Assembly: GCF_000152865.1 (NCBI RefSeq)
Contig: NZ_CH672390.1
Coordinates: 992,001 to 1,056,000, forward strand
Direction: 5' to 3'
Source of the DNA: Erythrobacter sp. NAP1
GTDB lineage: Bacteria > Pseudomonadota > Alphaproteobacteria > Sphingomonadales > Sphingomonadaceae
Length of the DNA stretch: 64,000 nt
The notes beneath the pieces are model-generated. The model had not been told where the DNA came from. It searched no databases and was given only the letters and a program-made list of their open reading frames with translations. Positions 6,905 to 16,750 of the stretch are shown here, piece after piece. The first letter of the stretch is position 1; each line of letters starts with the position of its first letter. The translations under genes and the position numbers were made by a program.

Positions 6905-7306
6905 TCAGCCGCAGAAAACTTCGGTGATGGTGCTATCCGCATCGGCGCGGATATTGAGACGGTCTGCATTGGTAGAGCCTGCCTCGGCCTCTTCCTCGAT
7001 ATCAACCTCCTCACCTGGCTCGATGAAACGCACGATCGCTTGCGGCTCGACCGCGTCAAGCAGAGCGGTGCGGCTTTCAAGGTTCAGCGTCTGACCCACA
7101 AACGGCTGCGCCAGATTGGCGCGGCAGGCGCTGTCGACCTCACCCACTTCTTCAGCAGTCACTTCGGGTTCGGGGAGGGACCGTTCTACCGCGGCAACGT
7201 CAACCGGCGCATCGGGCATCGGATCGGCGTCGGCACTGGTTGCCTCTCCGCAAGCTGCAAGAGAAAGCGGGAGCGCGGCGAGGGCGATAAGGGTAGGGGT
7301 TTTCAT
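6905..7306 (-). CDS. I78-type peptidase inhibitor lipoprotein (second copy)
   Basis: ATG 7306 is preferred over ATG 7312 because AGGAA then lies at proper distance. The 133-residue product begins MKTPTLIALAALPLSLAACG, a lipoprotein signal with SLAAC lipobox, followed by an acidic linker and an I78-like module: a Cys in DSACRANLAQPFVGQTL, IVRFIEPGEEV, DRLNIRADADSTI and a terminal VFCG. The layout matches the protein at 3727-4158, and the gene likewise converges on a YHS-containing unit. Its mature part is unusually acidic. The family assignment rests on motif order, and peptidase inhibition is inferred. Confidence 0.75.
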   Translation of the reverse strand: MKTPTLIALAALPLSLAACGEATSADADPMPDAPVDVAAVERSLPEPEVTAEEVGEVDSACRANLAQPFVGQTLNLESRTALLDAVEPQAIVRFIEPGEEVDIEEEAEAGSTNADRLNIRADADSTITEVFCG

Positions 7307-7349
7307 AGTCATTTTCCTAGCAATTCCTGAGATAGAGCAAAGTTCCAGA

Positions 7350-7946
7350 TCAGCACTCTGATCGAGCAAACGAAAACCGCTCCTCCAATTGGGCGAGTGT
7401 ATAGGTGTTTGCGATCATGTCACCCGGGCAGGGCACATAAGAAGGATCCTGCGTGAGGCATCCTTCGCCGCAAACCATGCGAGCGGTCGCCGTGTCATGG
7501 TCGATATGCCACAACCGCCCACCGGGTGTCGCGACATATCCGTCCATTCCGCTGGCGACATCGCTGCGGATGTCGATGGTTGAGGGGACTTCGCCGTCAT
7601 AGGCTTCCGAATGTTTGCCATGCGTGTGGAAGCTGGCGACCGGAACCATGCCGGGTTCGTCGAAATAGGCGATGTTGCAGCTTGCCTGCTCACCGGGTCG
7701 CGAATTCGTTGCGCCAAGCTCTCCGTCGCGCGTTTCGAAAACGATCCCGCAAAGCTCGATGTCGCCAGCAAAGCTTTGAGGCTGGAGCGCATTGAGCTGC
7801 CCCTTCGCAAAAGCTTGCACTTGCGCTTGGGGGATGCTCGCAACCAGCCCGTCTGTGCCTTTCACATTCATGTAGGCGCGCGCAACGATAACCACGAAAG
7901 CGAGCGCGCAGATGGCGTAGATAATACGGGTGATGGACGAGTTCAT
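7350..7946 (-). CDS. DUF4329 protein with a JAMM-like HTHG motif
   Basis: The 198-residue protein has one N-terminal membrane segment or uncleaved signal (9-25), then a domain with CGIVFETRDGELGAT, ASFHTHGKHS, EVPSTIDIRSD and GYVATPGGRLWHID. This pattern is known as DUF4329. HTHG followed by SxxD (here S-T-I-D) resembles the zinc ligands of JAMM/MPN metallopeptidases, with 11 rather than the usual 7 residues between, so a metal hydrolase role is possible but unproven. Seven cysteines lie in the exported part. It sits between the I78 lipoprotein and DUF2200 genes, all on the minus strand. Confidence 0.75.
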   Translation of the reverse strand: MNSSITRIIYAICALAFVVIVARAYMNVKGTDGLVASIPQAQVQAFAKGQLNALQPQSFAGDIELCGIVFETRDGELGATNSRPGEQASCNIAYFDEPGMVPVASFHTHGKHSEAYDGEVPSTIDIRSDVASGMDGYVATPGGRLWHIDHDTATARMVCGEGCLTQDPSYVPCPGDMIANTYTLAQLEERFSFARSEC

Positions 7947-7992
7947 GGAAGCGCGATGCGTAGCGCCGCGTCTTGCCGGTTGTCGAGCATTC

Positions 7993-8343
7993 TCAAGGCG
8001 TGCGGAGGATCTTCTCCATTTTCTTGCCGCGTGCGAGCTCGTCGACGACCTTGTCGAGATAGCGTAACTCGCGCATCAAAGGGTCCTCGACTTCCTCGAC
8101 CCTGACGCCGCAGACCACGCCCTTGATCAGCTCGCGATCGGGATTGAGCGGTGCTTGCTCGATGAAGCCGCGGCAATCGATATCGCGCGCGACTTGGCTT
8201 TCGAGCTGGTCCTGTGAATAGCCGGTGACCCAGCGCAGCACCTCGTCGACTTCCTCCTTCGAGCGCCCCTTCTTCTCCGCCTTCTGAACGTACATCGGGT
8301 AGATTTTCGAGAAAGCCATCGAGAATACAGGATGGTCGGCCAT
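7993..8343 (-). CDS. DUF2200 family protein
   Basis: ATG 8343 is chosen because AAGGAG lies 8 bases upstream and the product then starts [20 protein letters not shown], the usual N-terminus of DUF2200 proteins. The 116-residue, mainly helical protein contains [20 protein letters not shown] and GYSQDQLE, also typical. The family has no established biochemical role; it looks cytosolic. It lies 41 bases downstream of ilvC in the same direction and could be read through from the ilv operon. Confidence 0.85.
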   Translation of the reverse strand: MADHPVFSMAFSKIYPMYVQKAEKKGRSKEEVDEVLRWVTGYSQDQLESQVARDIDCRGFIEQAPLNPDRELIKGVVCGVRVEEVEDPLMRELRYLDKVVDELARGKKMEKILRTP

Positions 8344-8384
8344 CGGGCGGGCTCCTTTGCAATCGTCGCCCGCCCGGTTTGGCC

Positions 8385-9419
<1,035 letters not shown>

Positions 9420-9462
9420 TTATTCGTGAATGAGTTGAAACTGTTTTGGCGGGGAAGGGCGC

Positions 9463-9978
9463 TCAGACCTCTTCGGCCCCGCGCATCATCCCGACCACGC
9501 CCGAGCGGCCCACGCTGACGAGGCCAAGCTCGCGCATTAGGCTGATGAAGCTGTTGATCTTGTCGGGCGCTCCAGTGAGTTCGAAGACGAAGCTGTGCGT
9601 GGTCGTGTCGACGACATTGGCTCGGAAAAGCTCCGCAATGCGCAGTGCCTCCACTCGCGCGTCGCCTTTGCCCGCAACCTTGATGAGAGCGAGTTCGCGT
9701 TCGACGTGCGGGCCGGCCGTCGTCAGGTCGGTGACCTTGTGGACGGGCACCAATCGCTCAAGCTGCGCTTCGATCTGGTCGATCACTGCAGGCGGGCCGT
9801 TGGTCACGATCGTGATGCGGCTGACCGCGTGGTCCTCGGTGATGTCGGCGACGGTCAGGCTGTCGATATTATAGCCGCGTGCGGTGAACAGGCCTGTGAT
9901 CTTCGCAAGGATACCCGGCTCGTTATCGACCGTAACGGTCAAGACGTGCCGCTCGCTTTCGGCGCTCTGGATTTTCAT
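9463..9978 (-). CDS. ilvN: Acetolactate synthase small (regulatory) subunit
   Basis: The 171-residue protein starts at ATG 9978 (MKIQSAESERHVLTVTV). An N-terminal ACT domain, VDNEPGILAKITGLFTARGYNIDSL, binds valine, and the remaining part (ELALIKVAG, FRANVVDTTTHSFVFELTG) is the usual C-terminal regulatory half. It pairs with the large subunit to form acetohydroxyacid synthase and confers feedback inhibition and activation. Only 13 bases separate it from the ilvB stop, consistent with one transcript. Confidence 0.96.
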   Translation of the reverse strand: MKIQSAESERHVLTVTVDNEPGILAKITGLFTARGYNIDSLTVADITEDHAVSRITIVTNGPPAVIDQIEAQLERLVPVHKVTDLTTAGPHVERELALIKVAGKGDARVEALRIAELFRANVVDTTTHSFVFELTGAPDKINSFISLMRELGLVSVGRSGVVGMMRGAEEV

Positions 9979-9991
9979 CAGTCCCCCACTC

Positions 9992-11746
9992 CTAAACCAG
10001 GGCCTTTGCTTCGTCGTCCATGGTCCCATCGACGCTGTCGCCATATAGCAGCATGTCGGTATGCGCAGCCCCCGACGGGATCATCGGAAGGCAATTGGCA
10101 TCCTTGGCTACACAGCAATCGACGATCACCGGGCCGTCGTGGTCGATCATCGCCTTGATGCCTGCATCGAGGCCCGCTTCTTCGGTGATGCGGATGCCTT
10201 TCCAGCCATAGGCTTCTGCGAGAGCGACGAAATCGGGCAGGCTGTCGCTGTAGGAGTTCGAATAACGGCTTTCATAGGTCAGTTCCTGCCACTGACGGAC
10301 CATACCCATATATTCGTTGTTAAGGATGAAGACCTTGATCGGCAGGCGGTATTGCGACGCCGTGCCAAGCTCCTGAATATTCATCTGGATCGAAGCTTCT
10401 CCGGCAATGTCGATCACCAACGCATCTGGGCAACCCAGTTGCGCACCGATGGCCGCTGGCATGCCGTAGCCCATGGTGCCGAGCCCGCCGCTGGTGAGCC
10501 ACTTGTTGGGTTCATCGAAACCGAAATATTGCGCAGCCCACATCTGGTGCTGGCCGACTTCGGTCGAAACAATGGGCTTTCTGTCCTTGGTCAGCGCATA
10601 GAGCCGCTCGACCGCCTTTTGCGGCATGATTGCTTCGGGGTTCTTCTTCGAACGCTGTGGGTAGGCGAGACATTCGCGAGCGCGCCAGCCTGCGATCCGG
10701 GCTTTCCATTCGCCGAGATCTTGCGGTTTGCGTGTGCCCCATGCTTCAACCAATTGGCCGAGCACGGTCGCGCAGTCGCCGACGATCCCGATGTCGACGG
10801 GAACCGTCTTGTTGATCGAGCTGCGGTCGATGTCGATGTGGATCTTCTTGCTGTCAGGCGAAAATGCGTCGAGCCTGCCGGTGACCCGGTCGTCAAACCG
10901 CGCACCGACGCAGATCATTACGTCGCACTTGTTCATTGCCATGTTGGCTTCGTAAGTTCCGTGCATTCCCAGCATGCCGAGCCAGTCGGGATGCGTGTTC
11001 GGGAATGCGCCAAGCCCCATCAACGTCGAGGTGATCGGAGCGTTGGTCAGGTCCTGCAATTTGCGCAGCAATTCGCTTGCTTCCGGCCCTGAATTGATAA
11101 CACCGCCGCCGGTGTAGAGGATCGGCGCCTGAGCGTTTTCGATCAGCTCGATAGCCTCCGCAATTTGTTCGGCTGGAGCAACCATCTGCGGAGCATATCG
11201 GTGCGAGCCGGGCGCGACATACGCGCTGCTTTGCGATGGCACCGCAATCTGAACGTCTTTTGGGATGTCGACAACGACAGGGCCGGGGCGGCCCGTGGTG
11301 GCGATGCGAAAAGCTTCCTCGACCGTGGCAACAAGATCGGCGGGGTCTTTGATGAGATAATTGTGCTTGGTGCAGTGGCGGGTGATGCCGACCGTGTCCG
11401 CTTCCTGAAACGCGTCTGTCCCGATCAGGGCAGTGGGAACTTGTCCAGTGATGACAACCATGGGGATCGAATCCATGTAGGCATCGGCAATCGCCGTGAC
11501 CGCATTGGTCGCGCCCGGGCCGCTCGTGACCAGCACGACGCCTGGCTTACCGGTTGCGCGTGCATAGCCCTCTGCGGCATGCCCTGCGCCCGCTTCATGG
11601 CGCACGAGGATGTGACGGATGCGCTCATCACCAAAAAGCTCGTCGTAAATGGGCAGCACTGCGCCGCCGGGATAGCCGAAGACGAATTCGACCCCCTGAT
11701 CGACCAGGCATTCCATCAACAAGGCGGCTCCTGAGCGCTGCGCCAC
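9992..11746 (-). CDS. ilvB: Acetolactate synthase large (catalytic) subunit
   Basis: This 584-residue ThDP enzyme makes acetolactate from pyruvate, or acetohydroxybutyrate from pyruvate plus oxobutyrate. It carries [14 protein letters not shown] near the N-terminus, [40 protein letters not shown], the central FAD-like domain, and the ThDP-Mg segment [15 protein letters not shown] then [14 protein letters not shown]. The start [18 protein letters not shown] is normal, with AGGAG just upstream. It is the first gene of the ilvBNC operon and is preceded by a leader peptide and terminator hairpin. Confidence 0.98.
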   Translation of the reverse strand: MAQRSGAALLMECLVDQGVEFVFGYPGGAVLPIYDELFGDERIRHILVRHEAGAGHAAEGYARATGKPGVVLVTSGPGATNAVTAIADAYMDSIPMVVITGQVPTALIGTDAFQEADTVGITRHCTKHNYLIKDPADLVATVEEAFRIATTGRPGPVVVDIPKDVQIAVPSQSSAYVAPGSHRYAPQMVAPAEQIAEAIELIENAQAPILYTGGGVINSGPEASELLRKLQDLTNAPITSTLMGLGAFPNTHPDWLGMLGMHGTYEANMAMNKCDVMICVGARFDDRVTGRLDAFSPDSKKIHIDIDRSSINKTVPVDIGIVGDCATVLGQLVEAWGTRKPQDLGEWKARIAGWRARECLAYPQRSKKNPEAIMPQKAVERLYALTKDRKPIVSTEVGQHQMWAAQYFGFDEPNKWLTSGGLGTMGYGMPAAIGAQLGCPDALVIDIAGEASIQMNIQELGTASQYRLPIKVFILNNEYMGMVRQWQELTYESRYSNSYSDSLPDFVALAEAYGWKGIRITEEAGLDAGIKAMIDHDGPVIVDCCVAKDANCLPMIPSGAAHTDMLLYGDSVDGTMDDEAKALV

Positions 11747-11760
11747 TTTAACTCTCCTAG

Positions 11761-11800
11761 AAATGAAAACGGCCCGAGGCGGATATTCGCATCGGGCCGG
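11761..11800 (-). terminator. ilvBNC attenuator terminator
   Basis: On the minus strand CGGCCCGATGC pairs with GCCTCGGGCCG (one mismatch) across GAATATCC, and TTTTCATTT follows. It lies between the ilv leader peptide and ilvB. The nine-base element CGAATATCC occurs both in the loop (11781-11789) and just upstream of the hairpin (11804-11812), giving material for an alternative fold. Control by stalling at Ile/Val/Leu codons is inferred from established attenuation models. Confidence 0.85.
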
Positions 11801-11829
11801 TCAGGATATTCGTGTTCACAAATTCCCGG

Positions 11830-11865
11830 TCAGCCCGTTACCCCTACAAGAATGACAATAAGCAT
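11830..11865 (-). CDS. ilv operon leader peptide MLIVILVGVTG (11 aa)
   Basis: The minus strand encodes M-L-I-V-I-L-V-G-V-T-G then TGA, with AAGG eight bases before the ATG. Seven of the eleven residues are Leu, Ile or Val, exactly the end products of the operon downstream. An intrinsic terminator stem starts about 30 bases after the stop, and ilvB follows. This is the standard design of transcription attenuation by translation of regulatory codons: when charged tRNAs are scarce the ribosome stalls and the terminator does not form. Confidence 0.88.
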   Translation of the reverse strand: MLIVILVGVTG

Positions 11866-12000
11866 GACCGAAACCTTAAAAATGTTGTGCGCTACGCCGG
11901 GTAGCGGTTTTTTGTGACAAACCCAAGTGAGATGCCTTTCGCGGCTCAAAGGGCTCTCTTGGGAAGCGTCGCTATAGGTTCGAATATATCGCGTCAACAG

Positions 12001-12960
12001 TTAAGTTTGAAATAATCCTGCGAAAAGTGCTTCTACGTCGATATTTTGAGACTCGATCCGCTTCCAATCTTCCGGGCACTGATTGCGGAGCCAGGTGAAC
12101 TGGCGCTTGGCGTATTGCCGGGTCGATTGTGCGCCTGCCTCGATGGCCTCATCTTTGGTAGCCTCGCCGCGGATCAATGCGGCAATCTCCGGAACGCCGA
12201 TGGCGCGCATGACAGGCAGTTCAGGAGAGAGGTCGCGAGCGAGAAGCGCTTCGACCTCCTCTACCGCGCCGCCTTCGACCATTGCGGCAAAGCGAGCATC
12301 GCAGCGATCATAGACCCACTGGCGCTCTGGCATCATTACAATGGCGGTGAGCGCGACTTCGTCACCGATCCCTCCGGTCTTGGCCTGCTGCCAATCGCCG
12401 AGGGTCACCCCGGTTGACCGCTTCACTTCAAGCGCCCGCGCAATCCGCTGGCTGTCACCCGGCTCGAGCTCAGCGGCGCGTACGGGATCTTCGATCTGCA
12501 GCGCGGCGTAGGCAGTCTGCGTCTCCATTGCGCGCACAACCTCGCGAACCTCTGGCTCGATTTCGGGGATCGGCGCGATGCCCTCGAGCAAAACCTTCAG
12601 ATACATGCCGGTTCCGCCGACGAGGATCGGGACGAGGTCGTTTGCGTGACATTTCTCAATCTCGGCCTTGGCGCGCGCGGCCCAGTCAGCTGCTGAACAG
12701 GCGTCTGCGCCATCCCATGCGCCGTAAAGACGATGCTCGCACACCTCGCGCTCTTCCTCGCTTGGGGCGGCGGAAAGGATCGGGATGTCAGCGTAGACCT
12801 GCATGCTGTCGGCATTGATGATGACGCCGGTCCGGCCTGACTTTTCCAGCTTTTGGGCAAGGTCCAGCGCATTCGCGCTCTTGCCGCTCGCGGTTGGCCC
12901 TGCAATGAGCGCGAGAGGCCGCGCGTCAGCGGTGCTGCTTGGAGATTTCTTGGTGCTCAT
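12001..12960 (-). CDS. miaA: tRNA dimethylallyltransferase
   Basis: MiaA transfers dimethylallyl to the N6 of A37 in tRNAs reading UNN codons. From ATG 12960 (MSTKKSPSSTADARPLALIA) the protein is 319 residues. It shows the P-loop GPTASGKS, INADSMQVYADIPI, LVGGTGMYLK, and the tRNA-binding RQYAKRQFTWLRNQ near the C-terminus. The start codon overlaps the first codons of the divergent serB gene, so the two genes share very little or no private upstream sequence. Confidence 0.96.
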   Translation of the reverse strand: MSTKKSPSSTADARPLALIAGPTASGKSANALDLAQKLEKSGRTGVIINADSMQVYADIPILSAAPSEEEREVCEHRLYGAWDGADACSAADWAARAKAEIEKCHANDLVPILVGGTGMYLKVLLEGIAPIPEIEPEVREVVRAMETQTAYAALQIEDPVRAAELEPGDSQRIARALEVKRSTGVTLGDWQQAKTGGIGDEVALTAIVMMPERQWVYDRCDARFAAMVEGGAVEEVEALLARDLSPELPVMRAIGVPEIAALIRGEATKDEAIEAGAQSTRQYAKRQFTWLRNQCPEDWKRIESQNIDVEALFAGLFQT

Positions 12961-13879
12961 CGCGCGTCTGATAGCAGACCAATCGAAATGGGAAACACAG
13001 CGTGATGAAATGGACAGCGCCTTGCCGAAGGGCGTCGGTCGCATCCACGCGATCGGTAGAGCGATAGCGCCGGCTCAGTTGCGGCCCGACTCTCTCGTAA
13101 AGTTGCCGATTTCACCAACCGTTCTGGAGATGCAGTTCCCGTTCGATGATGCTGGCCTCGCTCACAAGATAATCAAGACGCATTTCGCGCCCACAGACTT
13201 TCTGTACAGCGATGAACGCATCATGGTCCCGAGCCTGTTTATCTCGGACATGGATTCCACCATGATCGGGCAGGAATGCATCGATGAACTTGCCGACTAC
13301 GCCGGGATAAAGCCGCAGATCGCAGCGATTACCGAACGTGCGATGCAAGGTGAGCTGGACTTCGAAAGTGCCCTCCGCGAACGGGTAGCATTGCTTCAGG
13401 GGCTCGATGAGAGCGCGATCGATCGCTGCCTTGCCGAACGGATTGCGCCCACACCCGGAGCCAAAACACTTGTTTCGACGCTTAAGTCGCTGGGCTGTCG
13501 CTGCGTTCTGGTGACGGGCGGGTTCCACCATTTCGGCGACCGTGTGGCTGAATGGCTCGGCTTCGACCGCGTGGTCGGCAACCGCCTTGAGGTCGCGGAC
13601 GGCAAGTTGACCGGAAAGCTCGCCGGGCCAATCTCGGATGCGAGCACCAAGCTTGCGGCGCTTAGGCAAGAGGCTGAGCACCTCCCGGTTGGAGCAACGA
13701 TCCTCGCAAGCGGCGACGGGGCGAACGACATTCCGATGCTGGAGGCGGCGCATTACGGCTTCGCCTATCGCGCCAAGCCGAAGGCGCGCTCCGCCGCGAA
13801 CGGACGGGTCGACAGCGAAGACCTAACCGCGATCCTTTCGCTCCTTGGCATCGACCGTAAGGATTGGGTCGAGGATTGA
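12953..13879 (+). CDS. serB: Phosphoserine phosphatase
   Basis: SerB dephosphorylates L-phosphoserine in the last step of serine synthesis. GTG 12953 is preferred: GGAG sits 8 bases upstream and the product begins MLIARLIADQSK, the usual start in this order, giving 308 residues. The HAD catalytic loop DMDSTMIGQEC, VTGGFHHFGDRVA and GDGANDIPMLEAAHYG are intact. The start lies inside the first codons of miaA on the other strand (overlap 12953-12960). The 3' end overlaps the start of the acyltransferase gene. A start further downstream (ATG 13013) would lose the conserved N-terminus. Confidence 0.92.
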   Translation: MLIARLIADQSKWETQRDEMDSALPKGVGRIHAIGRAIAPAQLRPDSLVKLPISPTVLEMQFPFDDAGLAHKIIKTHFAPTDFLYSDERIMVPSLFISDMDSTMIGQECIDELADYAGIKPQIAAITERAMQGELDFESALRERVALLQGLDESAIDRCLAERIAPTPGAKTLVSTLKSLGCRCVLVTGGFHHFGDRVAEWLGFDRVVGNRLEVADGKLTGKLAGPISDASTKLAALRQEAEHLPVGATILASGDGANDIPMLEAAHYGFAYRAKPKARSAANGRVDSEDLTAILSLLGIDRKDWVED

Positions 13880-15753
13880 TCTCGGCTGCTCCACACCGCA
13901 GCGACTATCGCCCTGACATCGAAGGGCTGCGTGCGGTTGCGGTTGGGGCTGTGCTGCTCTTCCATCTAGGCTTCGAGACTGTCAGCGGCGGTTTCATCGG
14001 GGTCGACATTTTCTTCGTCATCTCAGGCTTTCTGATTGGCGGCATAGTCTTTCGCGAGATTGGGTCAGGTGAGTTCAGCCTTGGCGCTTACCTGACGCGC
14101 CGCGTGCGCAGGATTGTGCCGGTCATGCTCGTGGTGCTCGCAACCGTGACCATCGCGGCTTGTGCGCTGCTCCTGCCCAGCGAGCTCGAAGGCTATGCGT
14201 GGAGCCTGGGGTTTTCGGCGCTGTTCCTCGCCAACTTCCATTTCTGGCTCCACCGCGGCGCATATGCGGAGAGCGAGCATGAAGTGCTGCTCCACATGTG
14301 GACCCTGGGGGTTGAGGGGCAGTTTTACCTGATCCTGCCGTTGATCATCCTTGGCCTGATCCGCTTCGGGCGTGTGGGTGTGCTGGGTGGTCTCGTCGCA
14401 TTGGCGTTTGCGTCGGCGGCTGCGTCGCTGCTGTATCCGGCGGCAAGTTTTTACATGCTGCCAGCGCGGCTTTGGGAATTCATTCTCGGGATAATGATCG
14501 CGGTCGCGCCACTGCCGCTGGTGCATTTGCGCTGGGTGAGGGAGGTGCTCGGCGTCCTGGGAATGGCTTGCATCGCTTATGCTGCACTCGCATTTCATGT
14601 CGACACGCCATTTCCCGGTTGGCGGGCGGCGATACCGTGTCTCGGGGCGGCGGCTATCATTGCAGCGGGTTCGGGCGGGGACACGTTGGTGAGGAGGATG
14701 CTGGAATTGGCGCCGGTCCGTTTCATTGGGCGGATCTCTTACTCCCTGTATCTGTGGCACTGGCCCGTGATCGTCCTGCTCCTCCTAGGCATTCCGGCAA
14801 GCGAACTTGACCTGGTACTTCAACTGATCGCGGCGGGCATTTCGGTGGTTCTGGCCGTTTTGAGCTGGAAGTATGTCGAAGAACCGTTTCGCAAGGGCGG
14901 AGTTGGAAAGGCAGTGACCTTGCGAGGAAGCGCGGCAGTCACAGCCGGTCTGGTCGCGATCGCGCTCACCTTATCGTTCTCTTCTGGTTGGCCGCAGCGG
15001 CTTTCGGAGCGCGGGCAGGAGCTGGCTTCTTACATGGGGTATCCGCTCGATGACGTGTTTCGCTCGGGCGAATGCTTCATTCACCATCGAAGCCAGAGTT
15101 TCGATGAAGCGGCCTGTCTAGCGGCAAGCGAAGCCAAGCCACGCGTCCTTCTGATGGGCGACAGTCACGCAGCGCATCTCGCACCGGGACTTGTCGCGAG
15201 CTTTCCGGGAAGCGCAGTCAGCCAAGTCACTGCCGCTGGGTGCCGCCCCGTAATGGAGCAAGAGAGCGGGCCTTACCCATTTTGCGGCGCGCTCATGACC
15301 AAGGCGTTCTCCCAATACGCGGCCGAACACGGCTCAGACTTGATCGTACTTGCCGGCCGTTGGGAGCAGAACGACCTGCCGGCGCTCGCAGCGACGCTCG
15401 ATCAGCTTGTGCAAGAGGGCAGGGCCGTTCTTCTTGTTGGTCCCGTTGCTGAGTGGTCGCAGTTTGTCCCGCGTCTTCTGACTTTGTCGCATGAGCGCGG
15501 CGAGCAAGCGCAAGTTGCCGATCGGATGCTGCTCGCGGAGCGCGCCGAATTGGACGCGGAAATGAGTGCAGTCGCATACGATTTGGGCGTCGAATATGTC
15601 TCTATCTACTCAATGCAGTGTCCGGCCGATTGCGCCTATTTCACGCCCCGCGGAGTTCCGCTCGTTGTCGACAACAGCCACTTTACGACCGAAGCAAGTT
15701 CAGTTTTTGCGCGGCAGATTGAGCACCCTGCGTTGGTCCGCGCTGCGAGGTGA
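13876..15753 (+). CDS. Acyltransferase-3 / SGNH membrane O-acyltransferase (OafA/YrhL-like)
   Basis: An N-terminal acyltransferase-3 membrane domain (about residues 10-370, ten or so hydrophobic segments) begins YRPDIEGLRAVAVGAVLLFH with conserved Arg19 and His30. A C-terminal SGNH hydrolase-like domain has LLMGDSHAAHL near residue 430 and a D-x-x-H pair in VDNSHFT near 600. Such proteins move acyl groups onto cell-surface sugars. No ATG lies before the conserved N-terminus. TTG 13876 overlaps the serB stop as TTGA, implying translational coupling; TTG 13864 is an alternative. Substrate is unknown, and no polysaccharide genes are adjacent. Confidence 0.85.
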   Translation: MISAAPHRSDYRPDIEGLRAVAVGAVLLFHLGFETVSGGFIGVDIFFVISGFLIGGIVFREIGSGEFSLGAYLTRRVRRIVPVMLVVLATVTIAACALLLPSELEGYAWSLGFSALFLANFHFWLHRGAYAESEHEVLLHMWTLGVEGQFYLILPLIILGLIRFGRVGVLGGLVALAFASAAASLLYPAASFYMLPARLWEFILGIMIAVAPLPLVHLRWVREVLGVLGMACIAYAALAFHVDTPFPGWRAAIPCLGAAAIIAAGSGGDTLVRRMLELAPVRFIGRISYSLYLWHWPVIVLLLLGIPASELDLVLQLIAAGISVVLAVLSWKYVEEPFRKGGVGKAVTLRGSAAVTAGLVAIALTLSFSSGWPQRLSERGQELASYMGYPLDDVFRSGECFIHHRSQSFDEAACLAASEAKPRVLLMGDSHAAHLAPGLVASFPGSAVSQVTAAGCRPVMEQESGPYPFCGALMTKAFSQYAAEHGSDLIVLAGRWEQNDLPALAATLDQLVQEGRAVLLVGPVAEWSQFVPRLLTLSHERGEQAQVADRMLLAERAELDAEMSAVAYDLGVEYVSIYSMQCPADCAYFTPRGVPLVVDNSHFTTEASSVFARQIEHPALVRAAR

Positions 15754-15810
15754 GGGTCTGATGCGGTGGGGCGGGTGAGTATGGGTCTTGATTCAGAACC
15801 TAATTCTGCT

Positions 15811-15828
15811 ATTTACACAAATGTAAGT
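15811..15828. promoter_or_regulatory. Candidate operator upstream of the first coq4
   Basis: ATTTACACAAATGTAAGT contains TTAC-N6-GTAA symmetry and lies 66 bases upstream of the start at 15894. The right half (AAATGTAAGT) is identical, base for base, to that of the site before the second coq4 gene. A TetR-class repressor is a reasonable guess. Confidence 0.5.
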
Positions 15829-15893
15829 AACAGGTGCTAGCGAATCCTCGATCGCTAAATCCCCGCACCGAGCACGCGAGAAGGCAAGACGCC

Positions 15894-16718
15894 ATGACCG
15901 ACTATTCCGACCAGTTCGCCGCCGACGGCACCGTCCTGCGCGACCCAAACCGTCCTGCGCCGCGCTATTCGCTGCCGCGCGCGATCAAGAATTTTCGCCT
16001 TCTGATGAAGGACAAGGAAGATACGAGCCTTGTCTTCAAGATCTATGAATCGCTTCCTTCGAAGCACTTCATGCCGCGCGTTCAGAAGCTGACGCTGTCG
16101 CAGCATGGCGAGTATCTGCGCGAAACCGAACCAAGCTTGCCGGAGATCCTTGATAACCACGCAGAGCTTCGCAAAACGCCGAAGGGTTCGCTCGCTCACG
16201 CTTACTGCGATTTTATGGAAGCCGAAGGGCTTACCGCTGCGGGTCTCGTTGCCGAAGCAGATAAGCTCGGTCGACCGAAATACGACGATCTTGTTCAGTG
16301 GTTCGGCGACCGCTCGCGCGACACGCATGACCTCTTTCACGTGCTCACCGGCTACGGTCGCGATGCGCTTGGCGAGCAGTGCGTTCTGCTGTTCACGCAC
16401 GGCCAGTCGCCGACACAGGGGCACCTGCTGATCGGTTATGCAGGCGCTGCGAACATCAAGAAGATGGTTTGGGGTTCAAAGGCCCCGGTGATGGGCGCCG
16501 TGCGTCAGGCCAAGGCCACCGGACGCGGAGCACCGCGCCTGATTGAGCAGCCTATCCGCGAACTGCTCAAGCAACCGGTTGAAAGTGTTCGCAAGGCGCT
16601 GAACATTCCAGAGCCGACGCAATATCGCGAATGCCACCGCATCTGGCGCGAAGAGGGCATCGACCCTTACAACCTGCTCGCCAGCGCGAACACGCCGCAG
16701 GAACTCGCTTCCGCCTGA
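15894..16718 (+). CDS. Coq4-family ubiquinone biosynthesis protein (first copy)
   Basis: Coq4 proteins act in ubiquinone synthesis at the membrane; recent work in eukaryotes and bacteria assigns them the oxidative decarboxylation of ring carbon C1. This 274-residue copy starts at ATG 15894 after an AAGG site and contains the metal-binding HDxxH-x11-E motif: His145, Asp146, His149 and Glu161 in THDLFHVLTGYGRDALGE. Its N-terminal helices (YSLPRAIKNFRLLMKDKEDT) are typical. A paralogue lies at 17524-18315 with a nitroreductase-family gene between. Why two copies exist is unknown. Confidence 0.88.
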   Translation: MTDYSDQFAADGTVLRDPNRPAPRYSLPRAIKNFRLLMKDKEDTSLVFKIYESLPSKHFMPRVQKLTLSQHGEYLRETEPSLPEILDNHAELRKTPKGSLAHAYCDFMEAEGLTAAGLVAEADKLGRPKYDDLVQWFGDRSRDTHDLFHVLTGYGRDALGEQCVLLFTHGQSPTQGHLLIGYAGAANIKKMVWGSKAPVMGAVRQAKATGRGAPRLIEQPIRELLKQPVESVRKALNIPEPTQYRECHRIWREEGIDPYNLLASANTPQELASA

Positions 16719-16750
16719 TCCGCGTAAGGGCGCAGGCAGAGAAACATCCG

